Of a DNA stretch of 64,000 nucleotides, positions 52,334 through 61,500 are shown piece by piece (position 1 is the first letter of the stretch; each line of letters begins with the position of its first letter). The translations under genes were made by a program, and so were the position numbers. The stretch comes from Paraburkholderia translucens (GTDB taxonomy: Bacteria > Pseudomonadota > Gammaproteobacteria > Burkholderiales > Burkholderiaceae). The notes under the pieces were generated by a model. That model was not told the DNA's origin, did not search any database, and saw only the letters and a list, made by a program, of their open reading frames with translations. Location: the NCBI RefSeq assembly GCF_020881035.1, contig NZ_JAJITC010000002.1, forward strand, positions 186,001 through 250,000. The letters are read 5' to 3'.

Positions 52334-52376
52334 AAAAAGAAAACGACCGCTGCGTTACCTGAAAAGCGCAGCGGTC
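52334..52376 (-). terminator. terminator or attenuator between dcd and the decarboxylase
   Basis: GACCGCTGCG and CGCAGCGGTC form a 10-bp stem with a 12-nt loop. On the minus strand it is followed by GTTTTCTTTTT, which runs straight into the decarboxylase ribosome-binding site. Confidence 0.8.
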
Positions 52377-52411
52377 ACCCGAATAACTGGTGGGTCAAGA
52401 CGCTGCCAGCG

Positions 52412-52981
52412 TCACGTTTTCGGCAACGTGACGCCGTGCTGACCTTGATACTTGCCGCCGCGATCCGCGTACGACGTTTCACAAATCTCGTCGCTTTCGA
52501 AAAACAGCACCTGGGCGACGCCTTCGTTCGCGTAAATTTTCGCAGGCAAAGGTGTCGTATTCGAGAACTCGAGCGTGACGTGCCCTTCCCATTCCGGCTC
52601 GAACGGCGTCACGTTGACGATGATCCCGCAGCGCGCGTACGTCGATTTACCGAGACACACGGTCAGCACGCTGCGCGGAATACGAAAGTATTCGACGGTG
52701 CGCGCGAGCGCGAATGAGTTCGGCGGGATGATGCAGACGTCGCCCTTGAAATCGACAAACGACTTCTCGTCGAAGTTCTTTGGATCGACGATCGTCGAGT
52801 TGATGTTGGTGAAGATCTTGAATTCGTCGGCGCAGCGGATGTCGTAGCCGTAGCTCGAGGTGCCGTAGCTGACAATCTTCCGGCCGTCTTCGGAGACGCG
52901 AACCTGATCGGGCGCAAACGGCTCGATCATCTTGTGCGACTCGGCCATGCGCCGGATCCACTTGTCAGATTTGATGGTCAT
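52412..52981 (-). CDS. dcd: dCTP deaminase
   Basis: A 189-residue homotrimeric enzyme converting dCTP to dUTP for thymidylate synthesis. SIDKWIRRM-like start ([16 protein letters not shown]), [19 protein letters not shown] and [19 protein letters not shown], which carries the catalytic Glu, match the family; the length equals the usual one. It is on the minus strand upstream of the decarboxylase. Confidence 0.95.
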   Translation of the reverse strand: MTIKSDKWIRRMAESHKMIEPFAPDQVRVSEDGRKIVSYGTSSYGYDIRCADEFKIFTNINSTIVDPKNFDEKSFVDFKGDVCIIPPNSFALARTVEYFRIPRSVLTVCLGKSTYARCGIIVNVTPFEPEWEGHVTLEFSNTTPLPAKIYANEGVAQVLFFESDEICETSYADRGGKYQGQHGVTLPKT

Positions 52982-53169
52982 AGGTGAGAGCTGCTCGACG
53001 TGAATATCAGGTGTGACGAAAGATAGATGAAAACGGGCGGCCGGCTGGGCGCCGGCGAAGGTCGCTTATTTTACGCGATCACGGAAATGCTGCCGCCAAT
53101 GGTACGAAACGCGCCCGAAGAGGGGTGTGCGCCGACTGGCGCGACGCCGTGGCGCGGCGCTCCCGCCGC

Positions 53170-53706
53170 TCACTGCTGACGAATCACGCCGCAGGCGATT
53201 GCCGTGCCCGCGCCATGCTGGGGGTACGCGTACGGGTCGGTCGCGTCGCGGTGCAGCAGCACCGCGCGCTGCAGCACCGAGCGGATGCCGTCGAGCGACA
53301 CGTCCGGCGCGACGATGAAGCCGGTTGCCACGCCGTTCGCGTCTGCATGGATGTTGCCGAGATCGCCCTCGACGCGCGCGCCTGCCTTGAGCCGCTCGGC
53401 GGCCGGCGAAAACACCGGACCGGCGCTCGAGCCGTCGGCGGCGTTGCAGTCGCCGCGCTCGTGCACCTGCAGCGCGTGATCACTATTAGGCGTCAAGCCC
53501 GTGAGATTGTAGGTGACCTGCACGCCGTCCGAGCGCTCGATAAAGGTCACGAGGCCGTGCGCCTGATTGCCCATGGTGGGCAGCAATTGCGCGTCGGCGC
53601 GCTTTTCCTGTGGTCTCAGGAATACGCCGCAGCCGCTCAACAGCACACAGCCGGCAGTCAGGACGATGAACGCATGCACCACGTGAGCGTCGATTCGTTT
53701 TCCCAT
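53170..53706 (-). CDS. Cu/Zn superoxide dismutase-fold lipoprotein with degenerate metal site
   Basis: A 178-residue protein with a lipobox (LLSGC, Cys26) and a SodC-like beta-barrel region ending in the family motif IACGVI. Against E. coli SodC, aligned by eye, the copper/zinc region is largely replaced: GFHIHE becomes ALQVHE (one His lost), the bridging His region becomes GPVFSP, and the zinc HLGD becomes DLGN. Only the His of QVHE and of VLLHRD remain. The two cysteines of the conserved disulfide (RGDC and ACGVI) are kept, so the fold is probably intact. Normal dismutase activity is unlikely. The start at 53706 gives a good lipoprotein signal. Confidence 0.8.
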   Translation of the reverse strand: MGKRIDAHVVHAFIVLTAGCVLLSGCGVFLRPQEKRADAQLLPTMGNQAHGLVTFIERSDGVQVTYNLTGLTPNSDHALQVHERGDCNAADGSSAGPVFSPAAERLKAGARVEGDLGNIHADANGVATGFIVAPDVSLDGIRSVLQRAVLLHRDATDPYAYPQHGAGTAIACGVIRQQ

Positions 53707-53835
53707 GCGATCCTCTTGCCGGCCTGGCGGCCGCCCCTGCGGCCGCCGAGCCGAACTCGTGAAGTCGACATGATACCGCGAGAGCAATTGAAAATAGGGC
53801 CGATATCCCCTCTAATCCCTTGCCCGAGCGGGCGC

Positions 53836-54924
53836 TCAGGTGTTTTGCACGACGATGTTCGGAAACTTCGAGCTCATGTCGCGCGCGCGCTCGGCGATAT
53901 GCACCGCGACCTTGCGCGCGATCGAGCGATAGATCTCCGCGATCCGCCCGTTCGGGTCCGCCACGACCGTCGGGTTGCCCGAATCGGCCTGCTCACGGAT
54001 CGTGATGTCGAGCGGCAGGCTGCCCAGCACGTCGACGCCATATTCCTTGCCCATGCGCTCGCCGCCGCCGGCGCCGAAGATGTGCTCCTCGTGACCGCAG
54101 TTCGAGCAGATATGCAGGCCCATGTTCTCGACGATGCCGAGAATCGGAATGCCGACCTTCTCGAACATCTTGAGGCCCTTCTTCGCGTCGAGCAGCGCGA
54201 TGTCCTGCGGCGTCGTGACGATCACCGCGCCCGTGACCGGCACGCGCTGGGCGAGGGTCAGCTGGATGTCGCCGGTGCCGGGCGGCATGTCGACGATCAG
54301 GTAGTCGAGCTCGTGCCAGTTGGTCTGGCGCAGCAGCTGTTCGAGCGCCGAGGTCGCCATCGGGCCGCGCCACACCATCGGATTGTCCGCCTCGATCAGG
54401 AAGCCGATCGAGTTGGCCTGCACGCCGTGGCCGGTCAGCGGGTTCATCGATTTGTCGTCGGGCGATTCGGGGCGGCCCTCGATGCCGAGCATGGTCGGCA
54501 ACGACGGGCCGTAAATGTCGGCGTCGAGAATGCCGACCGACGCGCCCTCGCTCGCCAGCGCCAGCGCGAGATTCACCGCGGTCGTGCTCTTGCCGACACC
54601 GCCCTTGCCCGAGGCAACGGCGACGATGTTCTTCACGCCGGGCAGCAGCTTCACGCCGCGTTGCACGGTGTGGGCAGCGATCTGCTGGGATACCTCGACT
54701 CGGACGTTCCCGACGCCGGGCACGGTGCGCAGCGCGTCGGCGAACTGCTGGCGGACCGCGTCGAACTGGCTTTTCGCCGGGTAGCCGAGCGTCACCTGCA
54801 GACTGACCGCGTCGCCCTCCACAACCACGTTGCGGATGCTCTTCGCGGCCGCGTACGGCGCGCCGGTGTTAGGGTCAGTGACGGCCGCGATGGCGGCGTC
54901 GACCAATGCCCGATCGATACTCAT
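53836..54924 (-). CDS. apbC: iron-sulfur cluster carrier protein ApbC/Mrp
   Basis: A 362-residue P-loop ATPase that carries Fe-S clusters to apoproteins. The N-terminal 90 residues are a MIP18-like (DUF59) domain (AIAAVTDPNTG); the ATPase has the deviant Walker [15 protein letters not shown] and DYLIVDMPPGTGD; the cluster-binding CxxC is in HICSNCGHEEHIFG. CGGAG lies 5 nt before the ATG at 54924. Confidence 0.94.
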   Translation of the reverse strand: MSIDRALVDAAIAAVTDPNTGAPYAAAKSIRNVVVEGDAVSLQVTLGYPAKSQFDAVRQQFADALRTVPGVGNVRVEVSQQIAAHTVQRGVKLLPGVKNIVAVASGKGGVGKSTTAVNLALALASEGASVGILDADIYGPSLPTMLGIEGRPESPDDKSMNPLTGHGVQANSIGFLIEADNPMVWRGPMATSALEQLLRQTNWHELDYLIVDMPPGTGDIQLTLAQRVPVTGAVIVTTPQDIALLDAKKGLKMFEKVGIPILGIVENMGLHICSNCGHEEHIFGAGGGERMGKEYGVDVLGSLPLDITIREQADSGNPTVVADPNGRIAEIYRSIARKVAVHIAERARDMSSKFPNIVVQNT

Positions 54925-55262
54925 TGATACTCCGTGGGGAAGAGGTGCGGCGCGGTGCGATGGACGGATCGGCCACGCGGCGGAATTGCAAAAAATTGTT
55001 ATGCAGGATTGCGCAAACCGGACATGCCGGGCACCCTTCGGGGCACGCGGGAAGCCGTAGGTCGCATGCCTGCGTGTTTCAGGCATTATTGTAGTGTCTG
55101 AAGGCAGACGGTGCCCGAAGACCCTTCTTCGCTGTAGGACCGCGCGGAGCAAGGCGCAGGAGTGCTCTCCGGGCAATCAGAATGGTCGTTGCACTGCCGT
55201 AACGTTCGCTGCATAGACTGATCGCTACCCGCTGATTTATTCGGACTCGAAAGGAAACGAAG
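54925..55262. other. divergent region between apbC and the OmpA lipoprotein gene
   Basis: 338 bp with no supported gene. An AAAGGAAA ribosome site at its right end belongs to the OmpA-like gene. No clear promoter pair or RNA was recognised. Confidence 0.45.
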
Positions 55263-55916
55263 ATGAACGCAAAAATCATGACTCGAATGGCCGTGTTCGC
55301 CGTTGCCGGCTCTCTGCTGGCAGGCTGCGAGACCCAACAGGGCACGAACACCGCGGTCGGCACCGGCGTGGGCGCCGGCACCGGCGCCGCAATCGGCGCG
55401 ATCTTCGGCGGCGGCAAGGGCGCGGCAATCGGTGCGGCCACCGGCGCCGCCGTCGGCGGTATCACCGGCTACAACTGGGAAAAAATTCGCAACCGCATGT
55501 CGGGCGCGACCCAGGGCACCGGCACGCAGATCACCGAGCAGCCGGACGGCTCGCTCAAGATGAACATCCCGAGTTCGGTCACGTTCGATACCAGCAGCTA
55601 TGCAATCAAGCCGTCGTTCGCGCCGGTGCTCGATCAGCTCGCGCAAACGTTGCAGCAGAATCCGGAGATCGTCGTGTCCGTCGTCGGTCATACGGACAGC
55701 ACCGGCTCGCTGCAATACAACCAGACGCTGTCGGTCAATCGTGCGGAGAGCGTGACCGGTTATCTGGCGCAACGCGGCATCGCGCCGCAGCGCCTGTCGG
55801 CCACTGGCATGGGCCCGAACCAGCCGATCGCCGACAACAACACCGAAGCCGGCCGCGCGGCGAACCGTCGCGTCGAAATTTACCTGCGCGCCACCGCCCA
55901 GCACGCGACGCAATAA
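55263..55916 (+). CDS. OmpA-family lipoprotein with glycine-zipper domain
   Basis: A 217-residue outer-membrane lipoprotein: signal with lipobox LLAGC (Cys22), a Gly/Ala-rich glycine-zipper segment (about 30-70, GAAIGAIFGGGKGAAIGAAT) and a C-terminal OmpA-like peptidoglycan-binding domain (VSVVGHTDSTGSLQYNQTLSVNRAESVTGYL, NRRVEIYL). It belongs to the YiaD/SlyB-like type that ties the outer membrane to peptidoglycan. A terminator follows after about 200 bp. Confidence 0.9.
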   Translation: MNAKIMTRMAVFAVAGSLLAGCETQQGTNTAVGTGVGAGTGAAIGAIFGGGKGAAIGAATGAAVGGITGYNWEKIRNRMSGATQGTGTQITEQPDGSLKMNIPSSVTFDTSSYAIKPSFAPVLDQLAQTLQQNPEIVVSVVGHTDSTGSLQYNQTLSVNRAESVTGYLAQRGIAPQRLSATGMGPNQPIADNNTEAGRAANRRVEIYLRATAQHATQ

Positions 55917-56120
55917 AGGCAAGTCCCGAGGAGACGGCGCCGCCGGGCCGGGCCGGCTATTCAGCCGCACGAGCCCGGATGGCCGGCCAGACGGGCCGTC
56001 GGACCGGATTGCCGGCGGGACGAAAAAAATTTCGAACTCCGCGGAAAATCCGCTGTCTCTCTTTACGGTACGTGGCTGGCGAAGCCGTCACGTCACCATT
56101 CTCCTCTTGTCGTTGTTGCT

Positions 56121-56148
56121 CCGGGGTTTATCAACCCCGGTTTTTTTT
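56121..56148 (+). terminator. rho-independent terminator of the OmpA lipoprotein gene
   Basis: CCGGGGTT and AACCCCGG with a 4-nt loop followed by eight T. Confidence 0.9.
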
Positions 56149-56270
56149 GCCCGCACGGTTTGCACGCGGCTTCGCCTAGCGCCGCTCTTCCCTACCCGCG
56201 GCCTCTCTCCGGCCCGCCCTCGCGCCGCCCGTCCAGCCCGCCGCGCCCAGCCCGCGTGAGGCGTGCGCCC

Positions 56271-56279
56271 TGCTAGAAT
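56271..56279 (+). promoter_or_regulatory. extended -10 element for metG
   Basis: TGCTAGAAT fits the extended -10 form TGnTANAAT, about 38 bp before the metG ATG. No matching -35 box is seen. Confidence 0.4.
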
Positions 56280-56316
56280 CATCGTTTCGTCCCACCGCAG
56301 GCACTCCTCGATCCAT

Positions 56317-58449
56317 ATGTCAGCACCCGCCACCGATCTCCCAGCAGGCGCGCCGTCCGGCCGCCGCCAGATTCTCGTCACGTCGGCCCTACCGTATGCA
56401 AATGGGCAGATTCATATCGGCCATCTGGTCGAATATATCCAGACGGACATCTGGGTCCGGGCGCTGCGAATGCACGGCCACGAGGTCTATTACGTCGGCG
56501 CCGACGACACGCACGGCACGCCGGTCATGCTGCGCGCGGAAAAAGAAGGCCTGACGCCGAAACAGCTGATCGATCGCGTGTGGCTGGAACACAAGCGCGA
56601 CTTCGACAGCTTCGGCATTTCGTTCGACAACTACTACTCGACCGATTCCGACGAAAACCGTGTACTCAGCGAAAACGTCTACCTCGCGCTGAAGGAGGCG
56701 GGGCTGATCGACGCGCGCGAGATCGAACAGGCGTATGACCCGGTCAAGGAAATGTTCCTGCCGGACCGCTTCATCAAGGGCGAGTGCCCGAAATGCGGCG
56801 CGAAAGATCAATACGGCGACAGCTGCGAAGTCTGTGGCTCGACCTACCAGCCCACCGAGCTCATCAATCCGTACTCGGTCCTCTCGGGCGCGACCCCGAT
56901 TCGCAAGACCTCGACGCACTACTTCTTCCGCCTGTCCGATCCGCGCTGTGAGAACTTCCTGCGCTCATGGGTCGGCGGCCTCGCGCAGCCGGAAGCCACC
57001 AACAAGATGCGCGAGTGGCTCGGCGACGCCGGCGAAGCGAAACTCGCCGACTGGGACATCTCACGCGACGCGCCGTACTTCGGTTTCGAGATCCCGGGCG
57101 CGCCCGGCAAGTATTTCTACGTCTGGCTCGACGCGCCGGTCGGCTATTACGCGAGCTTCCGGAATCTCGCCGAAAAACGCGGCCTCGACTTCGACGCGTG
57201 GGTCCGCAAGGGCTCCACGGCCGAGCAGTACCACTTCATCGGCAAGGACATCCTGTATTTCCACACGCTGTTCTGGCCCGCGATGCTCGAATTCTCCGGC
57301 CATCGCACGCCGACCAACGTGTTCGCGCACGGCTTTCTGACCGTCGACGGCGCGAAGATGTCGAAGTCGCGCGGTACCTTCATCACCGCGCAAAGCGTGA
57401 TCGACACCGGCCTGAACCCGGAATGGCTGCGCTACTACTTCGCAGCCAAGCTGAACAGCACGATGGAGGACCTCGACCTGAACCTCGACGACTTCCAGGC
57501 GCGCGTGAACAGCGATCTGGTCGGCAAATACGTGAACATCGCGAGCCGCGCGGCCGGCTTCCTGATCAAGCGCTTCGACGGCCGCGTGCAGGACAGCGCG
57601 ATGCATCATCCGCTGCTCGGCTCGCTGCGCGCGGCGCTGCCGCAGATCGCCGCGCACTACGAGGCACGCGAGTACAGCCGCGCGCTGCGTCAAACCATGG
57701 AGCTCGCCGACTCGGTCAACGCCTACGTCGATACCGCGAAGCCGTGGGATCAGGCGAAAGACCCCGCCAACGCGGTTGCGCTGCACGAGACCTGCAGCGT
57801 CAGCATCGAGGCGTTCCGCCTGCTGTCGCTGGCACTGAAGCCGGTGCTGCCGAAGCTCGCCGAAGCGGTCGAGGCATTCCTCGGCATCGAGCCGCTCGTT
57901 TGGGCCGACGCCGCCGTGCCGCTCAGCTCGGCGCGCCCGATCAACGCGTACAAGCACCTGATGACGCGCGTCGATCCCAAGCAGATCGAGGCGCTGCTCG
58001 CGGCCAATCGCGACTCCCTGCAGGCCACGCCGGAGGCGGCGCCGGCCGACGCGAAGGCCAGCTCGAAGGCTAACGCCAAGGCGGCCGCCGCGAAGGAAGA
58101 GGAGCCCGACATCATCTCGATCGACGACTTCGCGAAGGTCGATCTGCGCGTTGCGAAGATCGTCGACTGCAAGGCGGTGGAAGGCTCGGACAAGCTTCTT
58201 CAACTCACGCTCGACGTTGGCGAAGAAAAAACGCGCAACGTGTTTTCGGGCATCAAGTCCGCGTATCAGCCGGAGCAACTGATCGGCAAGCTCACCGTGA
58301 TGGTCGCGAACCTCGCACCGCGCAAGATGAAGTTCGGCATGTCCGAAGGGATGGTGCTGGCCGCATCGGCTGCCGACGAGAAGGCCGAACCGGGCCTCTA
58401 CGTGCTCGAGCCGCACAGCGGCGCGAAGCCCGGCATGCGCGTGAAGTGA
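56317..58449 (+). CDS. metG: methionyl-tRNA synthetase
   Basis: A 710-residue class Ia synthetase with the HIGH motif ([10 protein letters not shown]), KMSKS ([11 protein letters not shown]), a zinc-knuckle with four Cys ([21 protein letters not shown] region, about residues 150-175), the anticodon-binding helical domain, and after an Ala/Lys linker a C-terminal tRNA-binding OB-fold ([19 protein letters not shown]). It charges both initiator and elongator tRNA-Met. Confidence 0.96.
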   Translation: MSAPATDLPAGAPSGRRQILVTSALPYANGQIHIGHLVEYIQTDIWVRALRMHGHEVYYVGADDTHGTPVMLRAEKEGLTPKQLIDRVWLEHKRDFDSFGISFDNYYSTDSDENRVLSENVYLALKEAGLIDAREIEQAYDPVKEMFLPDRFIKGECPKCGAKDQYGDSCEVCGSTYQPTELINPYSVLSGATPIRKTSTHYFFRLSDPRCENFLRSWVGGLAQPEATNKMREWLGDAGEAKLADWDISRDAPYFGFEIPGAPGKYFYVWLDAPVGYYASFRNLAEKRGLDFDAWVRKGSTAEQYHFIGKDILYFHTLFWPAMLEFSGHRTPTNVFAHGFLTVDGAKMSKSRGTFITAQSVIDTGLNPEWLRYYFAAKLNSTMEDLDLNLDDFQARVNSDLVGKYVNIASRAAGFLIKRFDGRVQDSAMHHPLLGSLRAALPQIAAHYEAREYSRALRQTMELADSVNAYVDTAKPWDQAKDPANAVALHETCSVSIEAFRLLSLALKPVLPKLAEAVEAFLGIEPLVWADAAVPLSSARPINAYKHLMTRVDPKQIEALLAANRDSLQATPEAAPADAKASSKANAKAAAAKEEEPDIISIDDFAKVDLRVAKIVDCKAVEGSDKLLQLTLDVGEEKTRNVFSGIKSAYQPEQLIGKLTVMVANLAPRKMKFGMSEGMVLAASAADEKAEPGLYVLEPHSGAKPGMRVK

Positions 58450-58504
58450 CGCGCGGCGCCGGCGGGCGCCCCACCCCGCCTCGCCGGAAGCAGGCATGAA
58501 ACGG

Positions 58505-58560
58505 ACGGCACGCTTGCCGAAGCGTGCCGTCACGCTTGCCGAAGCGTGCCGTTTTTTTTT
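58505..58560 (+). terminator. tandem-hairpin terminator between metG and tamB
   Basis: CACGCTTGCCGAAGCGTGCCGT occurs twice head to tail. Each copy forms CACGCTT/AAGCGTG with a GCCG loop; the second is followed by nine T. It ends 12 bp before the convergent tamB stop. Confidence 0.88.
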
Positions 58561-58572
58561 ACGGCGCCCGCA

Positions 58573-61500
58573 TTACCACGCGATGCGATCGAAGCGCCGC
58601 GTATAGAGCACGTCGGCGCCATAGAACGTGCCGCCATACACGACCAGCGACCAGTACCGGGACAGATTGATCGTCGCCTTGATCGCGTTGCTCGCCGACT
58701 GCAGCCCCTGTTCGTAGCCGATCACGAGCCACTCGTTGATCGCCTTCGACACCATCACGACTTGCGGATCAGTCAGGCCGACGTCGCTGCGGCCGATCGA
58801 AAACTCGTCGAGCCCGACGGTCTGCGCGATCCGCTTGCCCGTCGCGCTGCCGAGCAGCGCGAGAGCCGTCGTCATCGTGCTCTGCTGGCCGAGGTTATTG
58901 CCCTGGTCGGTGCCGTGGCCGAACAGCAGCCAGGACAGCTTTTCGTTGTCCGGTACGCTCGGTTCCGACACGAGGCGGGCGACCGGCGTCTGCAGCGTGC
59001 CCGTCACCTGCACGCCGGCCTCGACCTGCTGGTTGCGGCGCATCGCCAGAATGTTGATGCCCGGATTCGTGACCGGACCGTTGAACGTGAAGAAGCCGTT
59101 CTCGATCGTCAGCTTGCGGCCGAACGCGGTGTAGGTCGAACCCGGCGTGACGCGCACGTTGCCGACCGCGCGCAGCGGTGTGTTCGGCGCGCTCGTCGCG
59201 GTGATCGTGCCAGCGAGGCCAAGATCGGCGCCCTGCCCACGGAAGCGGAAGTTGTTGCCAAGGCTGATTTCGACGTTGGCGCGCGGCGCGAACGGGCTCG
59301 CCGGCCGCTGTTCGCCTTCGGTCGGGCGCGGCCGGCCGCCCGAGCGCGTGCCGTCCGGGCGGATGATCACGACATCGTCGCCGAGGCTCGGCGCGGCCTG
59401 CTCGGGCATATCGAACAGCGCGCTGTCGACCACGAACTTGCCCTCGATCACGGGGCCCTGCCCCACCCCCCCATTCGCGACGTTCGCGCTGCCCGACAGC
59501 GACAGATGGCGATCGGGCGACGCGAACACATCGAGCTTGTCCGCGACGATGCTCGCGCTCAGATCGGGCTCCGCACTGTCGAGGCGCACCCGCCCGGTTG
59601 CGCGCAGCGTGCCGCTCGCGCCGTGGAACTCGACCTGCTGGAAGTCCACCATGTTCTGCGACAGCGCGATGCGCACGACGCCGTCCTTCAGTTGCACGCC
59701 CTGACTCACGACCGTCGCGGACAGGTCGTCGCCGGTCAGCGATCCGGTCACGTTCGGCTTCGCGACCGTGCCGCCGAGCGCGAGCTTCAGCGCGAGATGC
59801 CCTTCGAGCAGATAGCCCGGGCCGAGCAGGCCGCCCGTCGTGCGCAGCGACGGCACGTTCGCGTTCACGTTGCCCGACAGCGCGCTTTGCGGATCGAAGC
59901 TCAGCATGCCGTCGCGCATCACGAGCGGCGTGTGGGCATCGGCATCGATCACGCCGACGCGGCTCGCCTGCGCGTGCACGGTCACGTCGAGCCGGTTGCC
60001 GCCGGAGAATTCGGCGCGCGCGCGGATGGCGCCAATTCCCATCGACGCGAGCCCGCGGCCGATCTCGACCGTCACGTCACCGCTGCGCCGCCGCAGCTCG
60101 ACATGGCCGCTCGCGGTTGCGCCGAGCGAAAAGTCCCAGTCGCCGTCGAATACCAGGTCGGTGCGCACGGCAGGCGACTCGCCGGTGATCTGTTGCCGCA
60201 GCTCCTGCAAGTGCGCGAGCGACACGTCGGTGAGGCTGCCGGCCGACTGGATGCGACCGCGATCGAACGCGAACGACTTCAGGGTCAGCACCGAGCCTTC
60301 GATCGTCAGGCGCGTCGCGCCGAGCGTCAGGTGCCCTGTCCCGGCGCTGACCGCGAGCGGCGATTCGAGATTGAGCGTCGGCGTACCGCGATTCTGCAGA
60401 CGCGTGACGGTGCCGTCCCAGCGCGTGCCGTCACGCGTGTCGCTCAGCTTGCCGTTCGCCGCGAGCGTCAGATCGAGCGGACGGTCGCGCATCTTGCCGG
60501 TCGCGGCGGCTTCGAGCGTATGGTGCGCGCGCGTGCCGGACAGGTGGGCGCTCAGCGTGCTCAGATCGACGCCGCCCGCGCTGACATCGCGCGCGTCGGT
60601 CGTGAACGCGAGCGCGCCGTTCGCGCCGTCGCGCAACTCGGCATGGCCTTGTGCGTGACCGATGCGGTTGCTCGCGAACACGACGCTGTCCGCCTTGTAG
60701 TTCAGCGTGACATTCGGATGCGCGAACGAGCCGGTGACGTCGCCGTCGGCGGAGACCGCCCCGGCCAGGCCGAAGCCGAGCCGATCGAGCTGCGGGGCGT
60801 CGATCCCAAAGCGCAGCCGGTCGCCGGCCGCACCGAAGCTGCCTTGCAAATTCACCTGGTTGCCCGCCACTGAGAGATTGGCGTGGCTCGGCAGGATTCG
60901 CGAGCCGGCCAGCTGGATCGTGCCACCGCCCGTGAGGGGCAGGTCGTCGTAGACGCTCGGGCCGAGCGCGAATTCGGCGCGCGTCGTGAAGACCGGCGCG
61001 AGCACACCGGCCGCCGTGAGCGTGGCGTTCACGCGCGCCTCGATCCTGCGCGCGGGTGCCGCCGCTGGCCTCGCGCGATGCGCGGGCGGTGGCGTCCCGC
61101 GCCCGGGCGCTTCGGTCCGCGCGTGACGCTCGCGCTGCGCGCCGCTCGCGGCGGACGCGGCCGATGGGGTGAGCGGCGCACGCGCGGGCAGCTGCGAAGT
61201 CAGCGACAGCGGGTCGAAATCGGTCAGCTGCGCCTTCAGGTTGTAGGTCGAGTTCGCGTCGTGCTTCAGCGCGCCCGACAGATCGATGCGGCCGCGGCCC
61301 GACGTGACGCGCACGTCATTGAAGCTGGTGCGCGCCGGGTCGAAGGTGATCTTGCCTTGCGCGCGCAGCGCGGCGGCGGGGTCGGCGAGATCGAGCGTCA
61401 CGGTCTGGATGTCGTCGTTCAGGCGGACCGCGATCGGGCCGGACAGTTGCGTCGGCCGCACGCTGGCCTGAAGCGCGTTCAGGTCGAGCCGCGCGACCGA

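Larger units (their letters stand above)
55917..56316 (+). other. intergenic region before metG
   Basis: 400 bp without a gene. It holds the terminator at 56121 and a likely metG promoter element at 56271. Confidence 0.5.

Noticed and set aside
49403..52717. Open frame of more than 1,100 codons on the plus strand opposite the LprI-like, decarboxylase and dcd genes
   Set aside because: It is antisense to three well-supported genes, is Arg/Asp/Val/Gln-rich without any fold pattern, and is explained by the strong third-position GC bias.
53125..54927. Plus-strand open frame opposite the SOD-like gene and apbC
   Set aside because: Antisense to two supported genes, composition typical of a shadow frame.
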